63,680 nucleotides of DNA, from contig DATJZY010000170.1 in the NCBI GenBank assembly GCA_035577985.1, positions 1 to 63,680 of the forward strand, written 5' to 3'. This DNA is from Candidatus Eisenbacteria bacterium. Lineage in GTDB: Bacteria > Desulfobacterota > Binatia > DP-6. A program made the translations under genes and the position numbers. How positions within the stretch are numbered: the stretch's first letter is position 1; every line of letters begins with the position of its first letter. Of the stretch, positions 44,078 to 53,389 are shown in pieces. The notes beneath the pieces were generated by a model that saw nothing but the letters and a program-made list of their open reading frames with translations, was not told the origin of the DNA and did no database searches.

Positions 44078-45558
44078 GCCCGTGTCTCCGGCCGCAGGTG
44101 CGGGAACAGGATCACCTCGCGAATGGACGTTGCGCCGGTGAGCAGCATGATGAGGCGGTCGATCCCGATCCCCTCTCCGGCCGTCGGCGGCAGTCCGTAC
44201 TCGAGCGCGCGAACGTAGTCCTCGTCCATTGCATGCGCCTCCTCGTCGCCGGCCGCACGCGCCGCGAGCTGCCCCTGGAAGCGCTCCCGCTGGTCCTCTG
44301 GGTCGTTCAGCTCCGAGAACGCGTTCGCGATCTCGTTGCGCGCGATGAAGAGCTCGAAGCGGTCGACCAGGCGCGGGTCGCGGTCGTTGCGGCGCGCCAG
44401 CGGCGACAGCTCGACGGGAAAGTGCGTGACGAACGTCGGCTGGACGAGATCGGGCTCGACGACGCGCTCGAACACGAGCCCGAGCAGCTCGCCCGGCGTC
44501 ATGCTGGCGCGCTCGATGCCGCCCGTCCGCTCCGCCAGCGGGCGGATGACGCCCGGATCGAGCAAGCGATCGGCCGGGGTGCCGGTCTTCTCGGCGACGA
44601 GCTCGCTCATGCTGGCCCGCCGCCAGGGGGGCGTGAGGTCGATCGTCCACTCGCCGTAGGGCAGCGCGAGCCCGCCCGTCACCTCGCGCGCGACCGAGAT
44701 CAGCAGCTCCTCCGTGAGCACGACGAAGTCCTCCCAGGTCGCGTAGGCCTGGTAGAACTCGAGCATGGTGAACTCCGGGTTGTGGCGCGTGGAGAGCCCC
44801 TCGTTGCGGAACACACGCGCCAGCTCGAAGACGCGGTCGAATCCGCCGACGACGAGCCGCTTCAGGTACAGCTCCGGCGCGATCCGGAGGTAGAGCGTCA
44901 TGTCCAGGGCGTTGTGGTGCGTCATGAACGGCCGCGCCGCCGCGCCACCCGCGATCGGCTGCATGACCGGCGTCTCGACCTCCACGAAGCCGCGCTCGAC
45001 CAGGAAGCGCCGGATGGCCGCGAGGGCGCGCTGCCGGATGGCGAAGATCCGCCGGGCCTCCGGGGTGACGATGAGGTCGACGTAGCGCTGGCGATAGCGC
45101 GCCTCGACGTCCTGGAGCCCGTGCCACTTCTCCGGGAGAGGCCGGATGGCCTTCACGAGCAGGCGCAGCTCGTCGGCTGCGATCGTCAGCTCGCCGGTGC
45201 GGGTACGAAACGGCTTGCCCGTGACGCCGATCAGGTCGCCGAGGTCGAGGCCCCGATAGACCTCGAACCCCGCGTCGCCGAGGCGATCCTTGCGCGCGTG
45301 CACCTGCACGCGCTCGCCGCGATCCTGGAGCTGCAGGAAGCCGGCCTTGCCGAAGTCGCGCAGCGCCAGCACGCGTCCCGCCACCCGCACGCTCGGGGTT
45401 GCCGCAAGCCCGGCCTCGTCCAACCCGCCGAAGCGGGCGTGAACGTCGGCTGCGCTGTGATCAGGCCGGAAGTCGTTGGGAAATGGATTCGCGCCGCTCG
45501 CTCGCAACGTCGCGAGCTTCCGCCGCCTGACCACGATCTGCTCGTGGTCGTCCGACAT
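44074..45558 (-). CDS. lysS: Lysyl-tRNA synthetase, class II
   Basis: Charges tRNA-Lys. The 494 residues have an N-terminal OB-fold anticodon-binding domain (about 55-150, VRVAGRVLALRDFGKAGFLQLQD) and the class II catalytic core: motif 1 near FVEVETPVMQPIAGGAAARPF, motif 2 FELARVFRNEGLSTRHNPEFTMLE, and motif 3 GLPPTAGEGIGIDRLIMLLTG. Full length. It leads lolC-lolD-bamA-skp, a common grouping, and has its own predicted promoter. Confidence 0.96.
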   Translation of the reverse strand: MSDDHEQIVVRRRKLATLRASGANPFPNDFRPDHSAADVHARFGGLDEAGLAATPSVRVAGRVLALRDFGKAGFLQLQDRGERVQVHARKDRLGDAGFEVYRGLDLGDLIGVTGKPFRTRTGELTIAADELRLLVKAIRPLPEKWHGLQDVEARYRQRYVDLIVTPEARRIFAIRQRALAAIRRFLVERGFVEVETPVMQPIAGGAAARPFMTHHNALDMTLYLRIAPELYLKRLVVGGFDRVFELARVFRNEGLSTRHNPEFTMLEFYQAYATWEDFVVLTEELLISVAREVTGGLALPYGEWTIDLTPPWRRASMSELVAEKTGTPADRLLDPGVIRPLAERTGGIERASMTPGELLGLVFERVVEPDLVQPTFVTHFPVELSPLARRNDRDPRLVDRFELFIARNEIANAFSELNDPEDQRERFQGQLAARAAGDEEAHAMDEDYVRALEYGLPPTAGEGIGIDRLIMLLTGATSIREVILFPHLRPETRA

Positions 45559-45584
45559 ACGTCAATGTGTAGCGAAGTCGACGG

Positions 45585-45613
45585 CTTGTACTGGGAAGAC
45601 CCCAGGGGGTCAA
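45585..45613 (-). promoter_or_regulatory. Predicted sigma70-type promoter for the lysS-lolCD-bamA run
   Basis: On the minus strand TTGACC (45613-45608, five of six consensus bases) and TACAAG (45590-45585, four of six) are 17 bases apart. They lie 27 bases before the lysS ATG. The -35 overlaps the stop codon of the upstream repeat-protein gene, and a small GACCC/GGGTC inverted repeat lies in the spacer. This is the largest gap (51 bp) in the 42-kb run, so an internal start here is plausible. Confidence 0.5.
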
Positions 45614-47940
45614 GGAAGCGAGCGATCGATCTGGACGATGGCCGACGACGCCGTGCCGCCACCGGCCTCGACCACCGCGGTCACCGCGCCGGCGAAGCCG
45701 ACGCGCGGGGCATCGACGCGGACGACGACGCCACCCAGCGGCGGCGGGACCGGATCCCCCGGCAGCAGCACCGGCTCGATCGCGAGCGCCGCATCGTCGC
45801 GACGCGGGATGGCGTCGACCCGCACTCGATAGAGCCCCGCAGGGGCGACGCTGCCCGCGACGCGCGCGAGGAAGTAGACCTCGTCGTCGATCGCGATCGG
45901 ATCGTCGACGGTACGGATGCGGTCGCCGCGCTGGGTGACGTCACCCGAGGCGACCACCGCGCCGATGCGCCCACCCTTGCCGATGAACAGCCCCTCGGTC
46001 GACTTCTCGGCGAGCGTGGCCCGGAACACGGTGCCGCGCCGCGCGATCGCCGGCGGACCAAGCGTCGCGAAGACACCTTGGACGCGCGTGCGCGTCGAGA
46101 CGCCGACGAGCGTGAGCACGCGCAGCGCGCCGCCTTCGCGTACGACCACCCCGAGACGCTTGCGGTCCCGACCGAGCTCGGCGAGGAGCGCCACGCGACC
46201 ACCGCGGTCCGCCGTCGGCGTGCCGAGATCGGCGATCCGCTCCCCGCCGGCGCGCTGCCCGGTGCGCGCGACCACCTTCATGCTCTTGCGCGTCTTGAAG
46301 CCGAACAGCCCCTCGGACGCCTTGGCCCCCTGGAGCGCGGCGGTGAACACGACGCCCTTCGGCGCCGCGGCCGGCCGCGCGAGCGAGTCGACGCTGGTCG
46401 GGAAGAGCTCGCGGATGCCGCCCCCGCCGAGCAGGCGGCGATCGGGCGATACGAAGGCGGCGATGCCCGACGGGTTCTCCGTGAACAGCGCCTCGTTGAA
46501 GAGCCCGCCCTGGATCTCGGCGCCGACGAACACCGTGTCGTGCCCGTCGACGACCGGTGGTCCCAGGATGGCGAACTTCCCGCCGAGCGGCGTCGGCCGC
46601 CCCGTGTAGACGATCGCCTCGACGTCGGTGGGGCCGGCGCGGAAGATGGCGTCGCGCTGTCCGAACACGACCGCGCTCTCGGCCGCCGTGGTGACGCTCA
46701 CCGCCGAGAAGCGAAACCGGGCATCGCCCGTGTCGACGTCGGTCGCGTCGCCGAGACGCGCGATCGGATCGAGGCTCGAGCCGGGGCGAGTGGCGAAGAG
46801 CCCGGGCCCCTCGCCCGCGATGACGGCCGACACCACCGCGCTGCCGTCGTCGGCGAGGACGGGATCGCGAAGCTGCCGGATCATGCGACCGCCACCGATG
46901 TCGACCCGCGTGGCTGCGAGCAGCGAGAGCGTGCCGTCCGGCGCCGCGACCAGCGCCGCCGAGCCGGACGTGCCGCCGGTCAAGAGCGCACGGAAGGCCA
47001 CCGCACCCGCGGCGTCGATCGACGGGTCGATCGAGCCGGGGAAGCTGCGGATCGTGGTCCCGTCCATGGGCGCCGTCGCGCCCTGCAGGACGAGCGCGTC
47101 GAGCAGCGGGATCGGAGGGGTCGCATCCACGGTGAAGATGCCCGCGTCACCGCTCGACAGCGAGGCGCGGAAGGCCCAGTGATCGCTCGCGTTGATGCTC
47201 CCCCCGCCGAGCGTCGAGAAGCTGCCGCCGGCCGGGCTGCTGTCGCCGACGAGCGCGATCGCCGTGATCGCGTTCTCGTCCGCCGCGAACAGACCGTCGG
47301 GGCCGTCGCTCACCGTGGCGCGGAAGCCGAGACGTCCCGCGGCCGACATGCCGAGGAAGCGGAACGACGCGAAGATGCCGCCCGTCGGCGCCGGACGCCC
47401 CGACCGCACGACCTCCACCGGCCCGGCGCCGCCGAGCCGCATGAGGATGCTCGTCCCGTCGTCGAGCGTGGCGCCGCAGCCGACGAGGTCCGTGCCACGC
47501 ACGAACACGACCGGATCGAATGCCCGGATCGTTCCGCCGCCGGGCGCCGTCGCGCCGGCGTCGGCGAGCACCGTGAACGTCGTGCCGCACGCGCGCAGGA
47601 TGGCTTCGCCGCCCTGCTCGAAGGCGACGCGCGTGATGATGCATCCGTCGTCGGCGAGCGATGGCGGGCTCACGTTGATCACCCGCCGCCCATCCGGGAT
47701 GACCGTGCCGGCGCCGACGCGTTGGGTGAGACCCGATCCCTGCCCGAAGACCGCCGTCGAGCTCGCCACGAACACGAGACGGCCGCCGCGATCGAGCGTG
47801 CCCTCGGAGAACATCGAGTACGGCCAGCCGAGCGGCGAGACGCCTCCCGCCGTACGGAGTATCGCCGGCGCGCCGTGCGCTCGCGGCGCGAAGATGGCGG
47901 CGAGCGCGAGCACGAGGCACAAGCGCCGACCGCGTCGCAT
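45610..47940 (-). CDS. Secreted tandem-repeat (beta-propeller-like) protein, function unknown
   Basis: A 776-residue exported protein with a signal peptide (MRRGRRLCLVLALAAIFAPRAHGA). The rest is about eleven degenerate repeats of 55-65 residues, each with a pattern like G.PAP.GG.F..L....I...G..AFRA.L....GLF (compare about 195-250, 250-305, 470-520 and 615-690). This resembles short-blade propeller repeats seen in hypothetical proteins. No enzyme motif or sorting signal was found. It lies four bases after plsB and 51 before lysS. I do not recognise a function. Confidence 0.82.
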   Translation of the reverse strand: MRRGRRLCLVLALAAIFAPRAHGAPAILRTAGGVSPLGWPYSMFSEGTLDRGGRLVFVASSTAVFGQGSGLTQRVGAGTVIPDGRRVINVSPPSLADDGCIITRVAFEQGGEAILRACGTTFTVLADAGATAPGGGTIRAFDPVVFVRGTDLVGCGATLDDGTSILMRLGGAGPVEVVRSGRPAPTGGIFASFRFLGMSAAGRLGFRATVSDGPDGLFAADENAITAIALVGDSSPAGGSFSTLGGGSINASDHWAFRASLSSGDAGIFTVDATPPIPLLDALVLQGATAPMDGTTIRSFPGSIDPSIDAAGAVAFRALLTGGTSGSAALVAAPDGTLSLLAATRVDIGGGRMIRQLRDPVLADDGSAVVSAVIAGEGPGLFATRPGSSLDPIARLGDATDVDTGDARFRFSAVSVTTAAESAVVFGQRDAIFRAGPTDVEAIVYTGRPTPLGGKFAILGPPVVDGHDTVFVGAEIQGGLFNEALFTENPSGIAAFVSPDRRLLGGGGIRELFPTSVDSLARPAAAPKGVVFTAALQGAKASEGLFGFKTRKSMKVVARTGQRAGGERIADLGTPTADRGGRVALLAELGRDRKRLGVVVREGGALRVLTLVGVSTRTRVQGVFATLGPPAIARRGTVFRATLAEKSTEGLFIGKGGRIGAVVASGDVTQRGDRIRTVDDPIAIDDEVYFLARVAGSVAPAGLYRVRVDAIPRRDDAALAIEPVLLPGDPVPPPLGGVVVRVDAPRVGFAGAVTAVVEAGGGTASSAIVQIDRSLP

Positions 47941-47944
47941 CGGC

Positions 47945-50530
47945 CTAAATCCTGAGCCGTTGGATCAAATCGGGCAAGCGATCATGCGTGGGTCCGCGAT
48001 CGACGAGCCGCTCTCTAGTACCTTCGGGCCGACGCATGACCACGTGCCCCAGCTCCGCGAAGCGCGACAGTGCGTTGTCGAAGCTCACCATCGACCCGCC
48101 TTCGGGCTTGGTCACGTCGCCCAGCAGCAGGCTGGTTGCGAACTGCCTGCGCATCCGCTTGAGCAGCGCCGGCTGGGCGATCGGCCACTCCTTCTCCGCC
48201 GTGAGCGTGCGAGCCGCCACGATGTAAGCTTCGCGGAAGTTCTCGAGCACGCCCTGGGTCACCTGCACGACCGGATGGGCGAGATCGAGGCGATCCTCCA
48301 CCAGGGCGCCGGTCTCGCGATAGTAGGCGAGCCAGCGATCGATCTCCGCGGCCAGCGTCTCGCGCTCGGGCAGCGGGAACTCCCAGCGATAGAGGTCGAG
48401 CCACCAGGCAACGTCCTCGCGCAGGCGCTCGAGCGGCACGTGCGCCTTCAGCGCGCGTGTCAGCGACGCTGGCACGACGAGGAAGTGGAGCGTGTTGTTC
48501 TTGTAGAAGTCGAGGTTGCGGCGCTTCTCCTGGGGAACGTGCAGCACCGTCCCGTCGCTGTCGACGAGGCGCTGCACGAGGCCGCCGCTCTCGAGCCACG
48601 CGAGGCTCTCGCGGAAGTGCGACGACTCGTTGCGCACGAGCGAGGCCGTCAACTGCACCCGCTGGACCCGCAGCAGCTCGGTCAGCGTGTGGGCCGCCAT
48701 GAGGAAGTCCTCGAGCCGGCACGCCGGTCGATCCGCGCCGAGCAGCGCCGTGGCGCTGACGGACGTCGCGCCCGCGACCGCCACCGCGTTAACCTCGCGC
48801 AGGAGCCGGAACCCGAGCCGCTGCACGAAACGGCGCTTCTCCTCCTCGACGACCGCGTCGCCCATTCCGGCCCGGAACCGCTCCAGCATCGGGCCGAGCG
48901 CGTCGGTCAGCGAGATCGGCTCGCCGTAGCTCACGTACACCGTGCCGTAGCGGTGCGAGAGGATGCTGCGTGCCCGCAGCAGCGCGCTGAGGGACTCGCG
49001 CTCCTTCTCCTCGCCCGTGATCTCGCGCCCGAACGCCTCCTCCTCCGGGATGCGCCCGTAGTGGATGGAGATCGGAACCAGATAGAGGTCCTGGCGCACG
49101 CCCTGCACGAACGCGCTCACGAGCGCCGACAGCATGCCGAGCTTGGGCGCCAGCATCTTCCCGGTGCGGGCCCGCCCGCCCTCGATGAAGAACTCCTGCG
49201 TGTAGCCCTCGCGCATGAGGAACGTGAGGTACTTCCGGAACACGACCTTGTAGAGCTCGTTGTCGTCGAACGTACGCCGGATGAAGTACGCGCCGGCGCC
49301 GCGGAAGAGCGGCCCCATCGGCCAGAAGCTGAGGTTGATGCCGGCGGCGATGTGCGGGGGCGAGAGGTAGTTCGTATGGAAGATGTAGGTGAGGATCAGG
49401 TAGTCGAAGTGGCTGCGATGGCACGGCACGAGCACCACGGGGTGCTCCTTCATGTGCTCGACGACGCGCTCGAGCCCGGTGATCTCGAGACCCGAGAACA
49501 CGCGCGGCCACAGCCGATTGAAGACCCACTCGAGGATGCTGAAGTAGAGGCCGTTGAAGTTCGCGGCCATCTCCTTCACGTAGCCGCGCGCCTCGGCGAC
49601 GATGCGGCGCCGTGACACCCCGCGCTCGTTCGCGAGTCGGCGCGTGAGCCGGGCCAGCTCCGGATCGCGCAGGACGACGTCCTGCACCTCCCGCGGCGAG
49701 AGGAGCGCGGGCCCCTGCACGACGCGTTCCTCGCGGTAGAGAAGGATCTGCAGCGTGCGCGCGAGCCGCCGTGCCGTCCGCTCGTCGCCCTCGCCGGGAT
49801 GCTCGCGGGCGAAATCGGCGAGCGCGATCTCGCGGGCGGGGTTCAACTGGATCTGGCCGCGGTTCCACACGTAGGTGAACAGCCGCTTCGCTTCACCCGG
49901 CGCGTCCTGCACGCTGTAGAGCAGGGTCGCGAAGCGCGACTCCTTGCGGCGGTAGCCGGTGCCCCCGCGCACGACGGCGAGCGGAACGAGGAACACCGGA
50001 CGTGGCACGGTCGCGCCCACGCGGACGATCTCGCGCAGGAAGCGCGGTGCGAGGCGCGCCTCGTCGAGCGCCCGGCGGCGGCGTCCCCACACGGCCTGGC
50101 TGCGCAGGAAGACGAGCACGGGCGAACCGCTCGCGACCGCGGGACCGCAGATCGCCGGCGCCGGCCGCCGCGGATCCGGGCGCGGGCCATAGCGCCGGAA
50201 CCACTCGCGGACGGGGCGCCACCATACCGTCGACATGCCCGGGGCGAAGCGCGCGAGCGGCAATCCCTCGCGCAGCAGGACGGCGTTCACCAGCAGATAG
50301 TCGAGCGCCGAGCGATAGCGCATCACGTACACGAGCGTCCCCTGCTCGGCGAGCTGGCGGAGGCGCGGCCCGGCATCGGCCGGCATGCGCACGAACCGGA
50401 ACGCGATGGCGACCAACAGACGCGCCAGGGGACCGAAGCGCGACAGCATGGTGGAGCGTTCGTCGACGACCGGAGCCGGCGCGGTCGGCGGCGTCGGCGG
50501 CTCGACGCGGGCGAGCGACGCTTCGGCCAT
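47945..50530 (-). CDS. plsB: Glycerol-3-phosphate 1-O-acyltransferase
   Basis: Acylates glycerol-3-phosphate, the first step of phospholipid synthesis, at the inner membrane. The 861 residues are the long PlsB type. The catalytic HX4D is in VLVPCHRSHFDYLILTYIF, followed by GAGAYFIRRTFDDNELYK, FFIEGGRARTGKMLAPKLGML (substrate motif) and VPISIHYGRIPEEE. An N-terminal region of about 300 residues and a helical C-terminal region are as usual. ATG 50530 shares one base with the manC stop. Confidence 0.93.
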   Translation of the reverse strand: MAEASLARVEPPTPPTAPAPVVDERSTMLSRFGPLARLLVAIAFRFVRMPADAGPRLRQLAEQGTLVYVMRYRSALDYLLVNAVLLREGLPLARFAPGMSTVWWRPVREWFRRYGPRPDPRRPAPAICGPAVASGSPVLVFLRSQAVWGRRRRALDEARLAPRFLREIVRVGATVPRPVFLVPLAVVRGGTGYRRKESRFATLLYSVQDAPGEAKRLFTYVWNRGQIQLNPAREIALADFAREHPGEGDERTARRLARTLQILLYREERVVQGPALLSPREVQDVVLRDPELARLTRRLANERGVSRRRIVAEARGYVKEMAANFNGLYFSILEWVFNRLWPRVFSGLEITGLERVVEHMKEHPVVLVPCHRSHFDYLILTYIFHTNYLSPPHIAAGINLSFWPMGPLFRGAGAYFIRRTFDDNELYKVVFRKYLTFLMREGYTQEFFIEGGRARTGKMLAPKLGMLSALVSAFVQGVRQDLYLVPISIHYGRIPEEEAFGREITGEEKERESLSALLRARSILSHRYGTVYVSYGEPISLTDALGPMLERFRAGMGDAVVEEEKRRFVQRLGFRLLREVNAVAVAGATSVSATALLGADRPACRLEDFLMAAHTLTELLRVQRVQLTASLVRNESSHFRESLAWLESGGLVQRLVDSDGTVLHVPQEKRRNLDFYKNNTLHFLVVPASLTRALKAHVPLERLREDVAWWLDLYRWEFPLPERETLAAEIDRWLAYYRETGALVEDRLDLAHPVVQVTQGVLENFREAYIVAARTLTAEKEWPIAQPALLKRMRRQFATSLLLGDVTKPEGGSMVSFDNALSRFAELGHVVMRRPEGTRERLVDRGPTHDRLPDLIQRLRI

Positions 50531-51594
50531 CAGCGATACCGTCCGAGGTGCTTGGCACCGAGCGCGTCCACGACCAGGCGCACGTCCTGGGCACGATCCT
50601 TCGGGCAGACGAGCACGGCGTCCGGCGTGTCGACCACGACGAGATCCTCTACACCGAGAAGCGCCACGAGTCGCGACCCGGCGTCGACGATGCACCCGCG
50701 GCTGTCGACCGTCACGACCGTCCCGCGCACCGCGTTCACCTCGCCGGGCTTCTGCCAGAGGGCGTCGACGGCCGCCCAGCTCCCGACGTCGCTCCAGGGA
50801 AAGCGCGCGTGGACCACCGCGACGTTCTGCGCGCGCTCGAGCACGCCGGTATCGATCGAGACGCGCGGCAGCTGGCGGTACGCCCGCCCCAGCGCGCGCG
50901 TGCCCCCCGAGCGAACCGCCCGCTCGAGCGGCTCCAGGACCGCAGGAACCCACTCGCGCAGGGCGGCCAGGATGGTCTCGACGCGCCAGGCGAAGATGCC
51001 GGCGTTCCAGAGCACGTTCCCCCGCGCGATGAGCTCGACGGCGCGCGGCGCGCTCGGCTTCTCCAGGAACCGCGCCACCCGGTGCGCCGGCAGGCCGTCG
51101 ACCCCGGCGCCGAGCTCGATGTACCCGTACCCCGTCTCCGGGTGTGTCGGTTCCACCCCCAGGGTCACCAGGGTGTCGGTCTTCGCGGCGACGTCGAGCG
51201 CCTGGGCGAGCGTGGCGCGGAACGCGGCGCCGTCGGAGATCGCGTGGTCGGCCGGCAGCACGGCCATGACGGCGTCCGGGGCGTCGGCCCCGAGCCGCAG
51301 CGCGGCGAGTGCGATCGCGGCAGCGGTGTTCCGTCCCTCGGGCTCGACGAGCACGTTGCGGCGGGGGACCTTCGGAACGGCTCGACGAACCGCGGCCGCG
51401 TGCACGGCCGCCGTCACGACCCAGGTACGCGCCGGCGACACGAGCGGACGCAGGCGCTCGACCGTGTCGGTGAGCAGGGGGCGGCGGCCCGTGATCGCCA
51501 GCAGCTGTTTCGGGACGCGCTGTCGGCTGCGCGGCCAGAAGCGCGTGCCCGATCCTCCGGCCATCACGACGGCGTGACGAGGCGCTCGAAGCAC
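50530..51594 (-). CDS. manC: Mannose-1-phosphate guanylyltransferase
   Basis: Makes GDP-mannose from mannose-1-phosphate and GTP. The 354 residues from GTG 51594 contain the pyrophosphorylase motif VVMAGGSGTRFWPRSRQRVPKQLL (10-33), VLPADHAI and the FLEKP motif in VARFLEKPSAP. The C-terminal mannose-6-phosphate isomerase domain of bifunctional ManC is missing, so it is the short form. A TTG further upstream (51648) also opens the frame but would overlap the divergent gene. Confidence 0.92.
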   Translation of the reverse strand: MLRAPRHAVVMAGGSGTRFWPRSRQRVPKQLLAITGRRPLLTDTVERLRPLVSPARTWVVTAAVHAAAVRRAVPKVPRRNVLVEPEGRNTAAAIALAALRLGADAPDAVMAVLPADHAISDGAAFRATLAQALDVAAKTDTLVTLGVEPTHPETGYGYIELGAGVDGLPAHRVARFLEKPSAPRAVELIARGNVLWNAGIFAWRVETILAALREWVPAVLEPLERAVRSGGTRALGRAYRQLPRVSIDTGVLERAQNVAVVHARFPWSDVGSWAAVDALWQKPGEVNAVRGTVVTVDSRGCIVDAGSRLVALLGVEDLVVVDTPDAVLVCPKDRAQDVRLVVDALGAKHLGRYR

Positions 51595-51628
51595 GGGATG
51601 AGTTCTCGAGACCGAGCCCGCTCTACGG

Positions 51629-52504
51629 GTGACCCTGCCGAAAAGCAAGGCGCGCGCCCTCCGCTCCTTGACAGGATGCGTCGCGAGCGGATGTGTTCCG
51701 GGCGTGGGGCTGCTCGTCGCGCTGGTCGTGCTCGTACCCTTGGCCGTGACGCTCGCCTTCCACGCGCGCGCCTACGCGCGGGCGGCGGCGCTGCGGGCCG
51801 GGCGGCGGGCGGAGTGTCCATTCGAGGACGACGACGACACGCCCCGACCCCTCATGCGCGAGGTCGCCGACGCGGTCGGCGAGACGATGGCCGTCGTGTG
51901 GCTCGCGTTGCGCGGTCTGGTTCCCCTCCCCCACGCCTGGAGCGAGCCGGCAACGGCGAGCGCTCCGACGCTCGTCCTCCTGCCCGAGCGCGGGCTCGGC
52001 ACGGGCAGCCTCGAGCCAATCGCCCGTGGGCTTCGCCACGCGCTCGGGGCGAGCGTACAGGTCGAACCGCGCTCCAATCCCTGGGCCAGCGTCCCCGAGC
52101 GGGCCGCGCGGCTCGCCGACTTCGTCGACGCCCTGCGAGCCGTCGCCCCGCAGGCGCCGATCGTGCTGCTCGGTCACGGCGCCGGTGGGCTCGTCGCACG
52201 CCGCCATCTCGAGGAGTCGGCGCCCGGCGATCGCGTCGCGCAGGTGGTGACGCTCGCCGCCGACCACGGCGCCGAGCCGGTGGTCTCCTCGACACCATAC
52301 AGCCGCGTCATCTCGATCTACTCCCTCCACGACGCGATCGTGACGCCCCCGACACGCGCGTATCTCGCCGGCGCCTTCAACATTGCGCTGCGCGACGTCG
52401 GGCACCTCGGGATCGCCCTCTCCGCGCGCACGATCGAGCTCATCGTCGAGAACCTGCGCGAGGTCCCTCCGGGGCCGGCGCGCTCGGGATCGCTCGCGTC
52501 ATGA
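51629..52504 (+). CDS. Membrane-anchored alpha/beta-hydrolase-like protein lacking the nucleophile
   Basis: A 291-residue protein (GTG 51629) with a transmembrane helix at about 22-44 and then a lipase-like fold. The nucleophile elbow reads LLGHGAGGLVAR: at residue 184, where GHSxG hydrolases have serine, there is glycine. HDAIV and GHLGIALS supply candidate Asp and His. So the fold is kept but hydrolysis is doubtful. It is divergent from manC across 34 bases and overlaps the next gene by ATGA. Function unknown. Confidence 0.75.
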   Translation: MTLPKSKARALRSLTGCVASGCVPGVGLLVALVVLVPLAVTLAFHARAYARAAALRAGRRAECPFEDDDDTPRPLMREVADAVGETMAVVWLALRGLVPLPHAWSEPATASAPTLVLLPERGLGTGSLEPIARGLRHALGASVQVEPRSNPWASVPERAARLADFVDALRAVAPQAPIVLLGHGAGGLVARRHLEESAPGDRVAQVVTLAADHGAEPVVSSTPYSRVISIYSLHDAIVTPPTRAYLAGAFNIALRDVGHLGIALSARTIELIVENLREVPPGPARSGSLAS

Positions 52505-53388
52505 CGCAGGCGCGCGCCGTCCGCGTCGAGGCCGGCGCGCCGACGCGTCTCGACGCCTTCGTCCGCGCCGAGCTCCCGCACCTCTCGCGCCGCGTCGCGC
52601 GCCTGCTGATCGACGAGGGTGCGGTGCGCGTGAATGGTCGCTTCGCGGCAAAGGGCACGTCGCTCGCGCCCGGAGACGAGGTCCTGCTGCCGGAGGTGCC
52701 GGGGCTCGCCCCCGACGAGACGGGGATGCTCGACGTCCTCTACCAGGACGACCGCGTCCTCGCCGTCGACAAGCCGGGCGGCATCCCCGGTCACGCCCTC
52801 GACCCGCGCGAGCGCGGCACGCTCGCGAGCATGCTCCTGGCGCGCCACCCCGAGCTCGCCGGCATCGGCGATGCGCTGGCGCCGGGCTTCGTCCACCGGC
52901 TCGACACCGGCACGTCGGGCGTGTTGCTGGTCGGGCGCACGGCCGAGGACCACCTTGCGCTCCGTTCCGCTTTCGCGCGCCACGAGGTCACCAAGCGCTA
53001 CGTCGCCGTGGTCACCGGGCGACCGCAGGCGGGACGGGTGATCGATGCGGCCCTGGCCCACGATCCGCGGGATCGCCGTCGCATGATCGCGGCGCGTGCC
53101 GGCGATCGCGCGTGGCCGGCGGCCACGCGCATCGTCGAGACGCGGGGGCACGGTCCCTGGAACCTCGTCACGGTCGAGATCCGCACCGGCGTGACGCATC
53201 AGGTGCGGGCGCATCTCGCGCTCGCGGGCCACCCGGTCGCGGGCGATCTCCTGTACGGCGGCGCGCCGGCGGATCTGGCCCCGCTCCGGCACGCGCTCCA
53301 CGCGGCGCGGTTGGAGCTTCCGTCCTGGCACCTCGAGGTCGAGGCGCCGCTTCCGGACGATCTCGCGCGCCTCGCGCGCGACGGGTGA
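52501..53388 (+). CDS. RluA-family RNA pseudouridine synthase
   Basis: Isomerises a uridine in rRNA or tRNA. The 295 residues have an N-terminal S4-type RNA-binding part (TRLDAFVRAELPHLSRRVARLLIDEGAVRVNG) and the catalytic motif FVHRLDTGTSGVLLVGRT with the essential aspartate in HRLD. LVTVEIRTGVTHQVRAHLALAGHPVAGD is also typical. The target site cannot be read. ATG 52501 overlaps the hydrolase-like gene (ATGA). Confidence 0.92.
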   Translation: MTQARAVRVEAGAPTRLDAFVRAELPHLSRRVARLLIDEGAVRVNGRFAAKGTSLAPGDEVLLPEVPGLAPDETGMLDVLYQDDRVLAVDKPGGIPGHALDPRERGTLASMLLARHPELAGIGDALAPGFVHRLDTGTSGVLLVGRTAEDHLALRSAFARHEVTKRYVAVVTGRPQAGRVIDAALAHDPRDRRRMIAARAGDRAWPAATRIVETRGHGPWNLVTVEIRTGVTHQVRAHLALAGHPVAGDLLYGGAPADLAPLRHALHAARLELPSWHLEVEAPLPDDLARLARDG

Positions 53389-53389
53389 C

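Noticed and set aside
44098..47955. Very long open frame on the plus strand (over 1200 codons)
   Set aside because: It is antisense to lysS and the secreted repeat protein. It is rich in Arg, Ala, Asp and Glu without any domain, as expected for the complement of GC-rich coding DNA.
50002..53388. 1128-codon plus-strand frame ending in an RluA domain
   Set aside because: Only the last 295 codons show homology. The rest is antisense to plsB and manC and out of frame with the hydrolase-like gene.
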